Shown piece after piece: positions 1 through 10,348 of a stretch of 64,000 nt of DNA. Both the position numbers and the translations under genes were made by a program. Within the stretch, counting starts at the first letter, position 1, and each line of letters begins with the position of its first letter. The notes beneath the pieces were generated by a model. It saw only the letters and a list, made by a program, of their open reading frames with translations, was not told where the DNA came from and ran no database searches. Source of the DNA: an uncultured Planctomycetia bacterium (GTDB lineage Bacteria > Planctomycetota > Phycisphaerae > Phycisphaerales > SM1A02). Location: positions 1 to 64,000 of the forward strand of contig CALMPF010000043.1 of NCBI GenBank assembly GCA_937871505.1, written 5' to 3'.

Positions 1-23
1 GCGCTTGGCGTGAAGATCGAAGA

Positions 24-44
24 GGGCGGGTCAGAGACCCGCCC
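24..44. repeat. Perfect 9-bp hairpin upstream of rimO
   Basis: GGGCGGGTC (24-32) and GACCCGCCC (36-44) are perfectly complementary around a 3-base AGA loop. The hairpin lies before the first gene and is followed by CCTACC rather than a T-run, so it is more like a REP-type intergenic element than an intrinsic terminator. The gene upstream lies outside the window. Confidence 0.6.
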
Positions 45-53
45 CTACCGGTG

Positions 54-180
54 CCATCGGCGACCGCACGGCGGGAACCGACGGTTCGTACTGAACGCAG
101 ACGTGAACCCCGCGTAGGGGCCATCGGCGACCGCACGGCAGGGACCGACGGTTCGGATTGAACGCAGGCGTGAACCCCGC
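54..180. repeat. Two 60-bp direct repeats before rimO
   Basis: Positions 54-113 and 121-180 are near-identical 60-bp copies separated by 7 bases (GTAGGGG). They differ at only a few positions. The second copy ends 19 bases before the rimO ATG at 200, so the repeats occupy the upstream region where promoter or leader signals would be expected. Confidence 0.75.
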
Positions 181-199
181 CCCTACCGTCTCCCTTCCC

Positions 200-1855
200 A
201 TGGCCCCCACCGCCCAGGCTTTCTCGGCATCCGACGCGACCGAGGCGACCAGCTCGCCCCTGTTGGCGCCGAGTCCGTCGGACGTCCGGCGGATCGCGTT
301 CGTGTCACTGGGCTGTCCCAAGAACCTGGTCGACAGCGAGAAGATGCTGGGACTTCTGCGCAACGCCGGGCTGGAACTCGTCTCGGAGCACGAGCGCGCC
401 GACGCGATCGTGGTCAACACCTGCGGCTTTCTGGAGGCGAGCAAGGACGAGTCGCTGGGGGTGATCAAGGAGGCGATCGAGCGCAAGGCCGCGGGCACGT
501 TGAAGCGCGTCGTCGTCGCAGGGTGCCTCGTGCAGCGCCACCGCGCGAAGATGCTGGAGTGGGCGCCGGGCATCGACGCGATGATCGGCGTCTTCGACCG
601 GGATCACATCATCGACGCGGTGACGGGGACTCCGCCACGGCGGGAGGCGCTGCATTCGATCGACGTCGACGACGGCGCTCCCGCCGCCGCCGCGACCATC
701 GCCCCCTACTGGATCTCCGGCAACGCGCTCCAGGCGGCGAAGGAGCGCGGCCTTCCCACCGTCGGGCTGACCGTCAACGGGGCCGACGGGCGCGGCATCG
801 GCTACTTCGAGGACGACGCCGACCGCTTCCGGCTGACGCCGCGGCACTGGGCGTACCTCCGCGCCAGCGAAGGGTGCAACCAGCGCTGCACGTTCTGCAC
901 GATTCCCTCGATTCGCGGCAAGATGCGCAGCAAGCCTCCCGCGACGATCGCCGAGGAGGCGCGACGCCTCATGGCGGATGGCGTCTTCGAGCTCAACGTG
1001 ATCGGCCAGGACACGACCAGCTTCGGCGCCGACATCGGCTGGGACTCGCGCAGCGAGGGACTGGTCGGCCTTCTGAGGCTTCTAGACGGCGTGGCCCGCG
1101 ACCACGGCGGCGGCTGGGTGCGGCTCATGTACGCCTATCCCAGCACCTTCACCGACGAGATGATCGACGCGATCGCGACGCTCGAGCACGTCGTCAAGTA
1201 CATCGACATGCCGCTCCAGCACGCCAGCGACCGGATGCTCCGGGCGATGCGCCGCAACGTGACCGCCCGGCAGCAGTCCGACCTCGTCGAGAAGCTGCGC
1301 ACGCGGGTTCCGGGCATGGCGATCCGCACGACGTTCATCACCGGCTTCCCCGGCGAGACCGAGGCGGATCACCAGGAGCTCATGGAGTTCGTGGAGGCCG
1401 TCGGCTTCGACATGATGGGCGTCTTCCGCTACTCGCGCGAGGAGGGCACGCCTGCGGGCACGATGGACCTCGATCCCGGCCTTCACGTCCCCGAGGACGT
1501 GAAGCTCCGCCGCGAACGGGAGCTCATGCTCCTCCAGCAGTCGATCGCCTTCGAGAACGCCCGCTACGTCGCCGAGCAGCGCTGCCTCTTCGACGTCCTG
1601 ATCGAGGGACCGGCGCCCGGCGGAACCAGCGGTCGGGCCACCCCGGGCGTCGGCGGAGCGGGCCGGCTTCATCTCGGCCGCGCCTACTTCCAGGCGCCGT
1701 CGATCGATTCGGTGACGTACGTGCACGCCGAGGGCGATCTTGCGCCGGGCGAGCTCGTGCGCTGCACGGTGATCGAGAGCGACGGCTACGACCTGATCGC
1801 GCGCCCGACGTCGGAGCTCGAACGCCGCGTCGAGCTCCCGCTGCTGCGCCGGTGA
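200..1855 (+). CDS. rimO: Ribosomal protein S12 methylthiotransferase RimO
   Basis: Radical-SAM enzyme that adds a methylthio group to an aspartate of ribosomal protein S12, using two Fe-S clusters. The N-terminal methylthiotransferase part has the three expected cysteines in GCPKN (about residue 40), VNTCGF and VAGCLVQ. The radical-SAM motif CNQRCTFC (CxxxCxxC) is near residues 224-231, and a C-terminal TRAM-like part follows. The product is 551 aa, longer than the usual ~440. The extra length is mostly a roughly 70-residue insert between the two domains (around residues 150-215) plus a Ser/Ala-rich N-terminus. I chose ATG 200; an in-frame TTG at 158 would start inside a direct repeat. The next gene begins 42 bases downstream. 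Confidence 0.93.
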   Translation: MAPTAQAFSASDATEATSSPLLAPSPSDVRRIAFVSLGCPKNLVDSEKMLGLLRNAGLELVSEHERADAIVVNTCGFLEASKDESLGVIKEAIERKAAGTLKRVVVAGCLVQRHRAKMLEWAPGIDAMIGVFDRDHIIDAVTGTPPRREALHSIDVDDGAPAAAATIAPYWISGNALQAAKERGLPTVGLTVNGADGRGIGYFEDDADRFRLTPRHWAYLRASEGCNQRCTFCTIPSIRGKMRSKPPATIAEEARRLMADGVFELNVIGQDTTSFGADIGWDSRSEGLVGLLRLLDGVARDHGGGWVRLMYAYPSTFTDEMIDAIATLEHVVKYIDMPLQHASDRMLRAMRRNVTARQQSDLVEKLRTRVPGMAIRTTFITGFPGETEADHQELMEFVEAVGFDMMGVFRYSREEGTPAGTMDLDPGLHVPEDVKLRRERELMLLQQSIAFENARYVAEQRCLFDVLIEGPAPGGTSGRATPGVGGAGRLHLGRAYFQAPSIDSVTYVHAEGDLAPGELVRCTVIESDGYDLIARPTSELERRVELPLLRR

Positions 1856-1897
1856 CGCGCGGCACCGGGCACGAGCTCCCTCCCGGGAGATACCGTC

Positions 1898-2509
1898 GTG
1901 GCGCCGATGGACGAGATCACCCGCACCACGACAGCGATCCTCGACGGCCTTCGCGAGGGCCTGAAGGACCCGGCGCACGCCGAGGAGTGGGTCCGCCTTG
2001 ATCGGCGCTATCGCCCGCTGCTCATCGGCGTCGCGCGGCGGCTCGGGCTCGGCGATGCCGACGCCGCCGATGCGGCGCAGGAGGTTCTCGCCTCGTTCGT
2101 GCGCGATTTCCGCGCCGGCCGGTACGACCGCGAGCGCGGCCGCCTGCGCCACTGGCTGCTGGCCTTTCTCCGCGCCCGCGTCGCGGACGCGCATCGACGC
2201 CGCGGCCGGGCGGGCCCGTCCGCGCCGATGCCGGAGGAGATCCTCGACGAGCGGACCGTCGCCGATGCGTGGGAGGAGGAGCGCCGGCTGACGCTGCTCC
2301 GCGCCGCGCTCGAGGCGCTGCGCGCCCGCAGCCGCACCGATCCGCGGACGATCCGCGTCTTCGAGCTGCTCTACATGCATGGCCTCGCGCCGCAGGCGGT
2401 GGCGACGGAGTGCTCCATGAGCGTCGAGGAGGTCTACGTCGCCCGGAGCCGCGTGGCGGCGCGCGTTCGTCAGGAGATCCGCAGGCTCGACGAGTGCTGG
2501 GATGACTGA
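1898..2509 (+). CDS. ECF-type RNA polymerase sigma factor
   Basis: 203-aa extracytoplasmic-function sigma factor. Region 2 is visible at about residues 25-105 (YRPLL, AADAAQEVLASF, RLRHWLLAFL). Region 4, a helix-turn-helix, lies near the C-terminus (LAPQAVATECSMSVEEVYVA). The GTG start at 1898 has GGGAGA 8 bases upstream; an in-frame ATG at 1907 is farther from that site. The stop overlaps the start of the kinase gene by 8 bases, so the two are translationally coupled. ECF factors paired with Ser/Thr kinases are characteristic of planctomycetes; phosphorylation control by the neighbour is an inference. Confidence 0.88.
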   Translation: MAPMDEITRTTTAILDGLREGLKDPAHAEEWVRLDRRYRPLLIGVARRLGLGDADAADAAQEVLASFVRDFRAGRYDRERGRLRHWLLAFLRARVADAHRRRGRAGPSAPMPEEILDERTVADAWEEERRLTLLRAALEALRARSRTDPRTIRVFELLYMHGLAPQAVATECSMSVEEVYVARSRVAARVRQEIRRLDECWDD

Positions 2510-4745
2510 TCGCTGTCCATCGCGAGCGGCGCTGGAGCGCCACGCCCTCGGCGGCGCCGATCGGTCGGGATCGGCGGATCGCCTTCCGGCTGATTGCGAC
2601 GGTCCCGGGGCGCCCGAGTCCGAGGAGTCCGTCGGCGCCATCGAGGAGCACCTGCGGCGCTGCCCGGCCTGCGCCGGGATCGCGGCGAGCGTCGCCGATG
2701 ACCATGCCCTGCTTCGCGAGGTGGCCCATGCCGCCGGGACCCACGAGGGCGGCGGCCGCGGCGGCCCGCCGGCGGTTCCCGGATACGAGATCGCAGAGGA
2801 GCTCGGGCGCGGCGGACAGGGGATCGTCTACCGCGCCGTCCAGCGCGGGACGCGCCGCCCCGTCGCGGTCAAGGTGCTTCTCGGAGGGCGGTTCTCGACG
2901 ACGCGCCAGCGGAGGCGCTTCGAGCGCGAGATCGAGGTCGTCGCGGGCCTTCGCCACCCCGGGATCGTCACCCTCCACGACGGCGGCGTCGCTCAGGACG
3001 GCGCCGGAGCGGTCCCGTGGTTCGCGATGGAGCTCGTCGAGGGAGAGCGCCTCGATCGCTGGGCGCGGAGCGAGCCGCGCACGCTGCCCGCGCTCGTCGA
3101 GGTCGGACGCGCGGTCGTGGCGGCCGTGGCCGCGGCCCACCGTCACGGCGTCATCCATCGCGACCTCAAGCCCGGCAACGTCCTCGTCGACGCGGAGGGG
3201 CGTCCGAGGATCCTCGACTTCGGCCTCGCCGGGCCGAAGGAGTGCGAGGCGGAGGGCCTCTTCGCGGGGACGCCGGCATTCGCCGCTCCGGAGCAGCTCG
3301 ATCCGGCCCTCGGTCCCGTAGACGCCCAGAGCGACGTCTACGCGCTGGGCCTGCTGCTCGCCGATCTCGTCCGCGCGGGGTCGAGGAGCGCAGCGGGAGT
3401 CCCGACCGGCGCGCCTCCGGCTGCGGGGGTCGGCGCCGTCGACGAGCGCGAGCTGCGCCGACTCGGCGCCGACGGCGATCTCGCGGCGATCATCGCCCGC
3501 GCCGCGGCCGTCGACCGCAGCGGGCGCTACGGCTCGGCCGAGGCCCTCGCCGAGGACCTTCGTCGCCGTGCCGAGGGACTGCCGGTTGCGGCCCGGGGGG
3601 AGTCGCCTCGGTACATCCTGGCGACTCTCGCCCGGCGGCATCGAGCGACCGTGGGGTTCATCGCGTCGCTCGCGCTCCTGCTCGTCGCCGCGACGATCGT
3701 CACCGCGGCGCTCCTCGTCCAGCGCGAGCGGCAGCGGTCGCGGGCGGAGCGCAACCTCGCGGCGCTCGCCGCCACGCTCCGCGCCGTCGATCCGCTCGAG
3801 GGCGAGGGCCGCGAGATGACGGTCCTCCAGCTCGTCGATGCGGTGGGGAGCAAGCTCGATCGCGACTTTGCCGACGATCCCGCCGCCGAAGCGACGGTGC
3901 GCAGCGTGCTCGGCGGCGTGGCGCTCAACCTCGGCGACCTCGACCGCGCGGAGCGCGATTTCAGCCGCGCGCTCGAGCGCCGCCGGACGGAGCGCCCGGT
4001 CGTCGCGGTCGCTCTGGCCGACGCCGAGCATGACCTCGCCCGGACGGCCTTCTTCCGGGGACGCTTCGCGGAGGCCGAGACGCTCTACCGCGCCTCGCTC
4101 GAGCGACGGCGCCGAGCGCTTGGCGCCGATCATCCGGAGGTCGCCACCAGCCTCGTCCATCTCGCCTCCTGCCGGCGGCGGCTCGGGGACTTCGCCGAGG
4201 CCGAGTCGCTCCTGATCGAGGCCCTCGACGTGCGCCGAGCGCTCGGTGAGCCGGCTTCGATCGCGGCCACGATCAACAACATCGGCTCGCTCAGGCGGGA
4301 GATCGGAGATCCTGGCGGCGCCCTCGAGCGCTACCGCGAGTCGCTCGCGCTGCTCCGCGCCGAGCCCGTCGATCACGACTGGCGCGTCGCGCACGTGCTG
4401 GCCAACATCGGATCGCTCCTGATCGATCTCGCGCGCCTCGACGAGGCCGCCACCGCGCTGGACGAGGCCGACGCGCTTCTCGGCGAGCGCCTCCCCCGCT
4501 GCCATCCCAAGCGTCTGGCCATCGCCCTTGAGTCGATCCGCCTCAGGCATCCGACTGCGGGAGACGATCCGGCTTCGCTCGCCCGCCTCGAGCGCGAGAA
4601 CGCCGTGGCGAAGCTGGCGGAGACGTGCGGCGGATCACTGCCTCGTCACGCCGAGGTGATCGAGGCGCTGGACCGCCTGCGGGCGCTCGCGACGTCGGCG
4701 CCGATGCCCGAGCCACGCGGGCACGATGAGCGCGGCCAGCGCTGA
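2502..4745 (+). CDS. Membrane Ser/Thr protein kinase with TPR repeats
   Basis: 747-aa Hanks-type kinase, probably the partner of the ECF sigma factor it overlaps. The N-terminus carries a HLRRCPAC segment like the zinc-binding motif of anti-sigma factors. The kinase domain (about 88-365) has the glycine loop LGRGGQGIVY, VAVKVL with the ATP-binding lysine, the catalytic loop HRDLKPGN and DFGLAG. One membrane helix follows at about 385-410, then tetratricopeptide-like repeats to about residue 720. This suggests a cytoplasmic kinase tethered to the membrane with an outer sensing or docking domain. Its last 111 bases overlap the convergent gene on the minus strand. Confidence 0.9.
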   Translation: MTDRCPSRAALERHALGGADRSGSADRLPADCDGPGAPESEESVGAIEEHLRRCPACAGIAASVADDHALLREVAHAAGTHEGGGRGGPPAVPGYEIAEELGRGGQGIVYRAVQRGTRRPVAVKVLLGGRFSTTRQRRRFEREIEVVAGLRHPGIVTLHDGGVAQDGAGAVPWFAMELVEGERLDRWARSEPRTLPALVEVGRAVVAAVAAAHRHGVIHRDLKPGNVLVDAEGRPRILDFGLAGPKECEAEGLFAGTPAFAAPEQLDPALGPVDAQSDVYALGLLLADLVRAGSRSAAGVPTGAPPAAGVGAVDERELRRLGADGDLAAIIARAAAVDRSGRYGSAEALAEDLRRRAEGLPVAARGESPRYILATLARRHRATVGFIASLALLLVAATIVTAALLVQRERQRSRAERNLAALAATLRAVDPLEGEGREMTVLQLVDAVGSKLDRDFADDPAAEATVRSVLGGVALNLGDLDRAERDFSRALERRRTERPVVAVALADAEHDLARTAFFRGRFAEAETLYRASLERRRRALGADHPEVATSLVHLASCRRRLGDFAEAESLLIEALDVRRALGEPASIAATINNIGSLRREIGDPGGALERYRESLALLRAEPVDHDWRVAHVLANIGSLLIDLARLDEAATALDEADALLGERLPRCHPKRLAIALESIRLRHPTAGDDPASLARLERENAVAKLAETCGGSLPRHAEVIEALDRLRALATSAPMPEPRGHDERGQR

Positions 4746-5531
4746 GGGCGCCGGGATCACGAAGGCCGTCGAGGTCAGGGCGATCAGGTACTCGCCATTT
4801 CCGGCGGATCCCGAGAACCAGCCGCTGATGGGTCCCAGGCCGCCGGGTCCGCCCGGACCGGCGATTCCCCCGCCTGACGATCCGGCGGACGTGAAGATCG
4901 GCAGTCCGAAGGCGCCCAGAGGCACGGAGTCGGCGCCGCTGATGGCAAGGTAGTAGAACCCCGGCTGGGTGATCACGATGCCGGTGCCGTCCGTCGAGGC
5001 GTTGCCGAGGAAGACGCCGTCTCCGCTCCCGGGTCCGGCCGCAAGCAGCGCCGTGGTGCCGAGCAGGCCCATGCCGCTGCCGTCGAAGAGCCAGAGCGCC
5101 GAGGCGAACTGGGTGGAGCCGCCGAAGGCGTCCAGCGTGGTCGCGGAGAAGCTCAGCGGACCGTTGGCCAGGAGCGCCTCGGTGATCGCGAGCCCGTACA
5201 TGTCCTGCTGATCGGTCAGCGAGAGCCACCCTCGGATCGTCGCCACCGGTCCCATGCCGATCAGAAGCTGGGCGTTGGAGGGGAGCGACCCCGCATCGCC
5301 GATCTCGTCCCAGTCCGGACCGGGGGCGGCGTGCGACCGGAGGGCGACGGAGCCGGCGATGCCCAGCGCCGCGGCGGCGATCCACACCCGCCGATCTCCG
5401 GCGGCGAGCAGCGCCGACCCGCAGCGTCCTCCCGGCGCTCTCGAGAGGCGCCGAGGCGCCCGGCGAGGAGCGAACGCGGAGGCATCCGCGCGCGAACTGC
5501 GCGGCGTGAGGGTGATCTCGGAGACATTCAT
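4635..5531 (-). CDS. Secreted protein with PEP-CTERM-like sorting signal
   Basis: 298-aa exported protein of unknown specific function. The N-terminal region has a basic stretch and a hydrophobic segment (WIAAAALGIAGSVAL) followed by the mature start. The body is rich in Gly/Ser/Asp and resembles planctomycete surface proteins with beta-sandwich folds. The C-terminus has the PEP-CTERM pattern: a Pro-containing motif (VIPAPSA), a short hydrophobic helix (LAALIVPAWLG) and an Arg cluster (HRRRRRER). PEP-CTERM tails normally end a few residues after the Arg cluster; here about 15 more residues follow and run antisense into the kinase gene. ATG 5531 was chosen over upstream alternatives because GGGAGC lies just upstream of it. 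Confidence 0.75.
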   Translation of the reverse strand: MNVSEITLTPRSSRADASAFAPRRAPRRLSRAPGGRCGSALLAAGDRRVWIAAAALGIAGSVALRSHAAPGPDWDEIGDAGSLPSNAQLLIGMGPVATIRGWLSLTDQQDMYGLAITEALLANGPLSFSATTLDAFGGSTQFASALWLFDGSGMGLLGTTALLAAGPGSGDGVFLGNASTDGTGIVITQPGFYYLAISGADSVPLGAFGLPIFTSAGSSGGGIAGPGGPGGLGPISGWFSGSAGNGEYLIALTSTAFVIPAPSALAALIVPAWLGHRRRRRERPQAVQRLDHLGVTRQ

Positions 5532-5837
5532 CGATCGGTGCTCCCGTGTGAGGTGAACCCGCAACGCGCTGCCCGGGCATCGCGCCCCGCGCGTCCGGCA
5601 ATCCTACTCGCAGGCTCGCAGGCCCTCTTCGATCGCTCTCCGCAGCTCGGATCGCGCGTGCGGCCCGGTCCGCGCCGGCGAACCGGCGCACCGACCGGGG
5701 CGCCGCTGCCGCCGTGCCCCATGCGGCGGAGCCAGTTGCCGCGGAGCCAGTTGCCGCGGGGCCGGCTTCCGCGGCGGCGGGCGGCGCAGGACGCCGGGGC
5801 GGCCCAACGCGGTCGGCGTACGATCGCCGCTTCTCCC
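5532..5837. other. Intergenic region between PEP-CTERM gene and lepA
   Basis: Divergent spacer of about 300 bases. It has no convincing gene. It contains a 15-bp direct repeat (GCGGAGCCAGTTGCC at 5726-5740 and 5741-5755, with a degenerate third copy at 5756-5770). Promoters for both flanking genes are expected here, but I could not pick a clear one. Confidence 0.5.
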
Positions 5838-7640
<1,803 letters not shown>

Positions 7641-7794
7641 AGTCCGCACGCCGGGAGCGGGGGCCGCGGAGGGGGGGGTTCGGGAGCACCGCGGCGCCAG
7701 GATCGCCACGCGATGAAGCTGTCGCCACGCCGAGCAGCCGCGCGATCGCCGCAGATCCGGAGGACCGGCGGCCGACGTCCGCCGGCACCGCGCG

Positions 7795-8172
7795 TCACGT
7801 CCCATTGAAGGCATCGTCCCACGGCGCGGCGCAGTTGACGCACGTCGGGCCGCGCGCCTCGCTGACGGTGCCGCAGTGGGGGCAGCGGAGGACGGCGGGC
7901 TTCCGCGAGTTGGCCTCGCCCTCGGCTCGACGGACCTGAGCGCCCGATGAACCCGGAGACCCGACCGACCAGGCGTGCGACGAATCGCCGGGCTCGATCG
8001 TCGCCGATCGCTGGTGAACCTCGGGTCGATCTCGCAGGGCCTCGTCCTTGAGGAGACGGTTGATCACCGCGACGAGCGTGAGCAGAAAGCAGGCGATGCA
8101 GGCCAACACCAGAAGCGGCGGGGCCGAGGTTCCGAGCCAGTGCACATCGAGCGTCGGCTGGATCCGCATCAT
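7795..8172 (-). CDS. Small membrane protein with C-terminal zinc ribbon
   Basis: 125-aa protein. One membrane helix lies at about residues 18-40 (LLVLACIACFLLTLVAVIN). A polar linker follows, and then a C-terminal zinc-ribbon-like pair CPHC and CVNC about 16 residues apart. The role is unknown; such proteins are often regulatory or assembly factors. The ATG at 8172 (or 8169) lies within 3 bases of the stop of a tiny upstream ORF and has no Shine-Dalgarno sequence of its own, which suggests translational coupling. Confidence 0.65.
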   Translation of the reverse strand: MMRIQPTLDVHWLGTSAPPLLVLACIACFLLTLVAVINRLLKDEALRDRPEVHQRSATIEPGDSSHAWSVGSPGSSGAQVRRAEGEANSRKPAVLRCPHCGTVSEARGPTCVNCAAPWDDAFNGT

Positions 8173-8174
8173 GA

Positions 8175-8315
8175 TCAGTGGAGCAGCAGGAAAGCGGTCA
8201 ATTCACACTCCAGCGGTCGCGCCCGGATGCAAGCTGGACAGCGTGAGCAGTCGGCCCGGGCGCCGAGGTCGCGCCCAGCGTGGCCGTTCCGCTCCCGGTC
8301 AATTCGTCCGATCAT
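8175..8315 (-). CDS. Possible 46-aa Cys-rich small protein
   Basis: Short ORF starting with MIGRIDRERNG. It has a CSRCPAC cluster followed by a fourth Cys in LECELTAF and ends LLLH. The support is translational: GGAAGGAGGG sits 4 to 6 bases before the ATG, one of the best ribosome-binding sites in the window. The stop also abuts the start of the zinc-ribbon membrane protein. It could be a real metal-binding small protein, or a leader ORF that couples translation of the next gene. No homologue is known to me. Confidence 0.4.
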   Translation of the reverse strand: MIGRIDRERNGHAGRDLGARADCSRCPACIRARPLECELTAFLLLH

Positions 8316-8467
8316 CGTCCCTCCTTCCGATTCCCTCCGGCGGCGAAGGGCAGCGCACACGGCGCCGGTCCGACCCAGAAGGACGTCGGCAGGTCTCGAG
8401 AGGCCTCCCAGTCCCCCGTCTCCGCAGCGCGGAGAGGATCATGATCGAAGGGGTCGGCGTCCACGGA

Positions 8468-10132
8468 TCATCCTGTTGGGCGGCGTGGACCCCGGGTTTC
8501 GGGCGAAGTGCGTGCCGGGCCCCGATCGTCGGACGGATGCTTCCCGGAGCGGTTCGGCGGTTGCTCCTCAGCGGGATCATCGGCCGGGACACACCGACCC
8601 CGCGCCCAGGCGCGCAGCTCGTCGATCCGCTCCGCGAGCGTCACCGAGATCGGCGTCGTCTCCGCGACGGCGCGGAGGACATCCTCGGTCGCCATCGCTC
8701 CGCGGCGCTCCCAGGCGCCGTGCAGCGAGGCGACGATCGCCTCTTCGATCTCGGCGCCGCTGAAGCCCTCGGTCGCCTCCGCGATCGCCTCGAGGTCGAA
8801 GCCCGCCGGATCGCGCCGCCGCCGCGCGAGGTGGATCGAAGCGATCTGGCGGCGGACGCCGCGGGCCGGAAGATCGACGAAGAAGATCTCGTCGAAGCGG
8901 CCCTTGCGCAGGAGCTCGGGCGGCAGCGCCTCGATGTCGTTGGCGGTCGCCGCGAGGAACACCGCCTCGGCCCGCTCCTGCATCCACGTGAGGAGGGTTC
9001 CGAACATCCGCTGCGACAGCCCCCCGTCGGCGCTGCGGCTGGCGGCGGAGGCGAAGCCCTTCTCGATCTCGTCGATCCAGAGGACGATCGGCGCCATGCG
9101 CTCCGCTGCGACGAGCGCCTCGCGGAGGCGCCGCTCCGACTCGCCGACGTAGCGGTCGTAGAGCGCTCCCGGATCGAGCCGCAGCAGCGGAAGCTGCCAC
9201 GCCGTCGCGATCGCCTTGGCGCAGAGGCTCTTGCCGGCTCCCTGAACGCCGAGGAGAAGGACGCCGCGCGGAGGCCGGAGCCCGAACGCGCTCCCCTGCT
9301 CGGTGAACCCCTCGCGGCGGCGCCGGAGCCAGCGCTTGAGCCGCGCGAGCCCGCCGATCTCGTCCAGGTCCGCGGGCGCCCGGACGAACTCCAGCACGCT
9401 GCCGCCGAAGCTCGCCGCGACCGCATGCTGCTTCAGCGTCATCAGGCGTTCGATGTCCGCGGCGTCGAGCCGGCGGTCGTCGGCGACGCAGTCGCGCACG
9501 ACGCGCTCCGCCTGCCCGCGGCTGAGGCCGCGAAGATTGCGCACGATGGTGCGAAGCTGCGATCGGGCGAGCTCGACCGTCACCGGGCGCTCGGCGTGGA
9601 TCTCGCGCACCGTCCGCCGCACGATCGCCTCGAGTTCCTCCTCGTCGGGCAGGACGATCTCGAGCCGGACGGCCTCGGCCTCGATCACGTCGGGCAGCCG
9701 GGGCAGGTGGTCGATGAGGATCGCGCTGCCGCCCTCCCGCCGGTTCCGCGCGATGAGCTCGCGCAGCAGGCGCACCGTGCGGGCGTCGTCGAGATGCTGC
9801 CCCAGATCGGCGAAGACGACGACCGGCTGCTCCCCGGCTGAAGTTCCGATCGCCGCGCGGCGCCCGTGGACGAGGTGATGGAGCGCCGCGGCGGGATGTT
9901 CGCTCTCGGCGACCGCGGAAGCTCCGTCGGCGAAGCGCGCTTCGACGAGACCCCGCGTGACCGACCAGCGGATGAGCGGTCCACTCGCCGACCCGGCGCC
10001 GCCCAGCGTCGCCTCGGAGACGGCGGTCATCGCGTACGCCTCCTCGACGGTGGCGATGGCGACGCAGGGCGTCCCCGCGGCCAGCAGCCGCTCGAGCGCC
10101 CGTCGATCTGCGCCTGTCGTAGGCCCGGTCAT
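8468..10132 (-). CDS. AAA+ ATPase, Ycf46-like
   Basis: 554-aa cytoplasmic AAA+ ATPase. The C-terminal half is a single AAA module: the lead-in SVLEFVRAPADLDEIGGL, Walker A GVQGAGKS (about residue 295), Walker B VLWIDEIEK, sensor-1 ATAN, the Arg-finger-like region RKGRFDEIFF and the second-region GFSGAEIEEAI. The N-terminal half resembles the degenerate RecA-like part of Ycf46 proteins, which in cyanobacteria and plastids affect photosynthetic growth. The substrate here is unknown. The ~50-residue C-terminal tail is Pro/Arg-rich and looks disordered. ATG 10132 starts the conserved region; the frame extends 10 codons further upstream. Confidence 0.85.
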   Translation of the reverse strand: MTGPTTGADRRALERLLAAGTPCVAIATVEEAYAMTAVSEATLGGAGSASGPLIRWSVTRGLVEARFADGASAVAESEHPAAALHHLVHGRRAAIGTSAGEQPVVVFADLGQHLDDARTVRLLRELIARNRREGGSAILIDHLPRLPDVIEAEAVRLEIVLPDEEELEAIVRRTVREIHAERPVTVELARSQLRTIVRNLRGLSRGQAERVVRDCVADDRRLDAADIERLMTLKQHAVAASFGGSVLEFVRAPADLDEIGGLARLKRWLRRRREGFTEQGSAFGLRPPRGVLLLGVQGAGKSLCAKAIATAWQLPLLRLDPGALYDRYVGESERRLREALVAAERMAPIVLWIDEIEKGFASAASRSADGGLSQRMFGTLLTWMQERAEAVFLAATANDIEALPPELLRKGRFDEIFFVDLPARGVRRQIASIHLARRRRDPAGFDLEAIAEATEGFSGAEIEEAIVASLHGAWERRGAMATEDVLRAVAETTPISVTLAERIDELRAWARGRCVPADDPAEEQPPNRSGKHPSDDRGPARTSPETRGPRRPTG

Positions 10133-10348
10133 TCGGGTGGAGCATACAGGAACCGTCGGCATGCCGACGCGCTCGCGACGTTCCAGCGCGGAACGCGAGA
10201 GCCTCCCTCCCGGGGAGCCCCGAGCGCAGCGCTGGGCCGTCGTCCAGCGGCCCCCGACCGACGCGGAGTCCCCCGCTCCGAGCCCGCTCCGACTCCCGAG
10301 CGCGCACCCCGCAGCGGACGCGCCGCCGCAACCGCCCTCCCCACGCGT

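Noticed and set aside
523-2001. 492-codon Arg-rich ORF overlapping rimO
   Set aside because: It lies in another frame of the well-supported rimO gene and has the Arg/Ala/Pro composition of GC-rich shadow frames.
8048-9841. 597-codon plus-strand ORF
   Set aside because: It is antisense to the Ycf46-like ATPase, whose motifs are intact on the minus strand.
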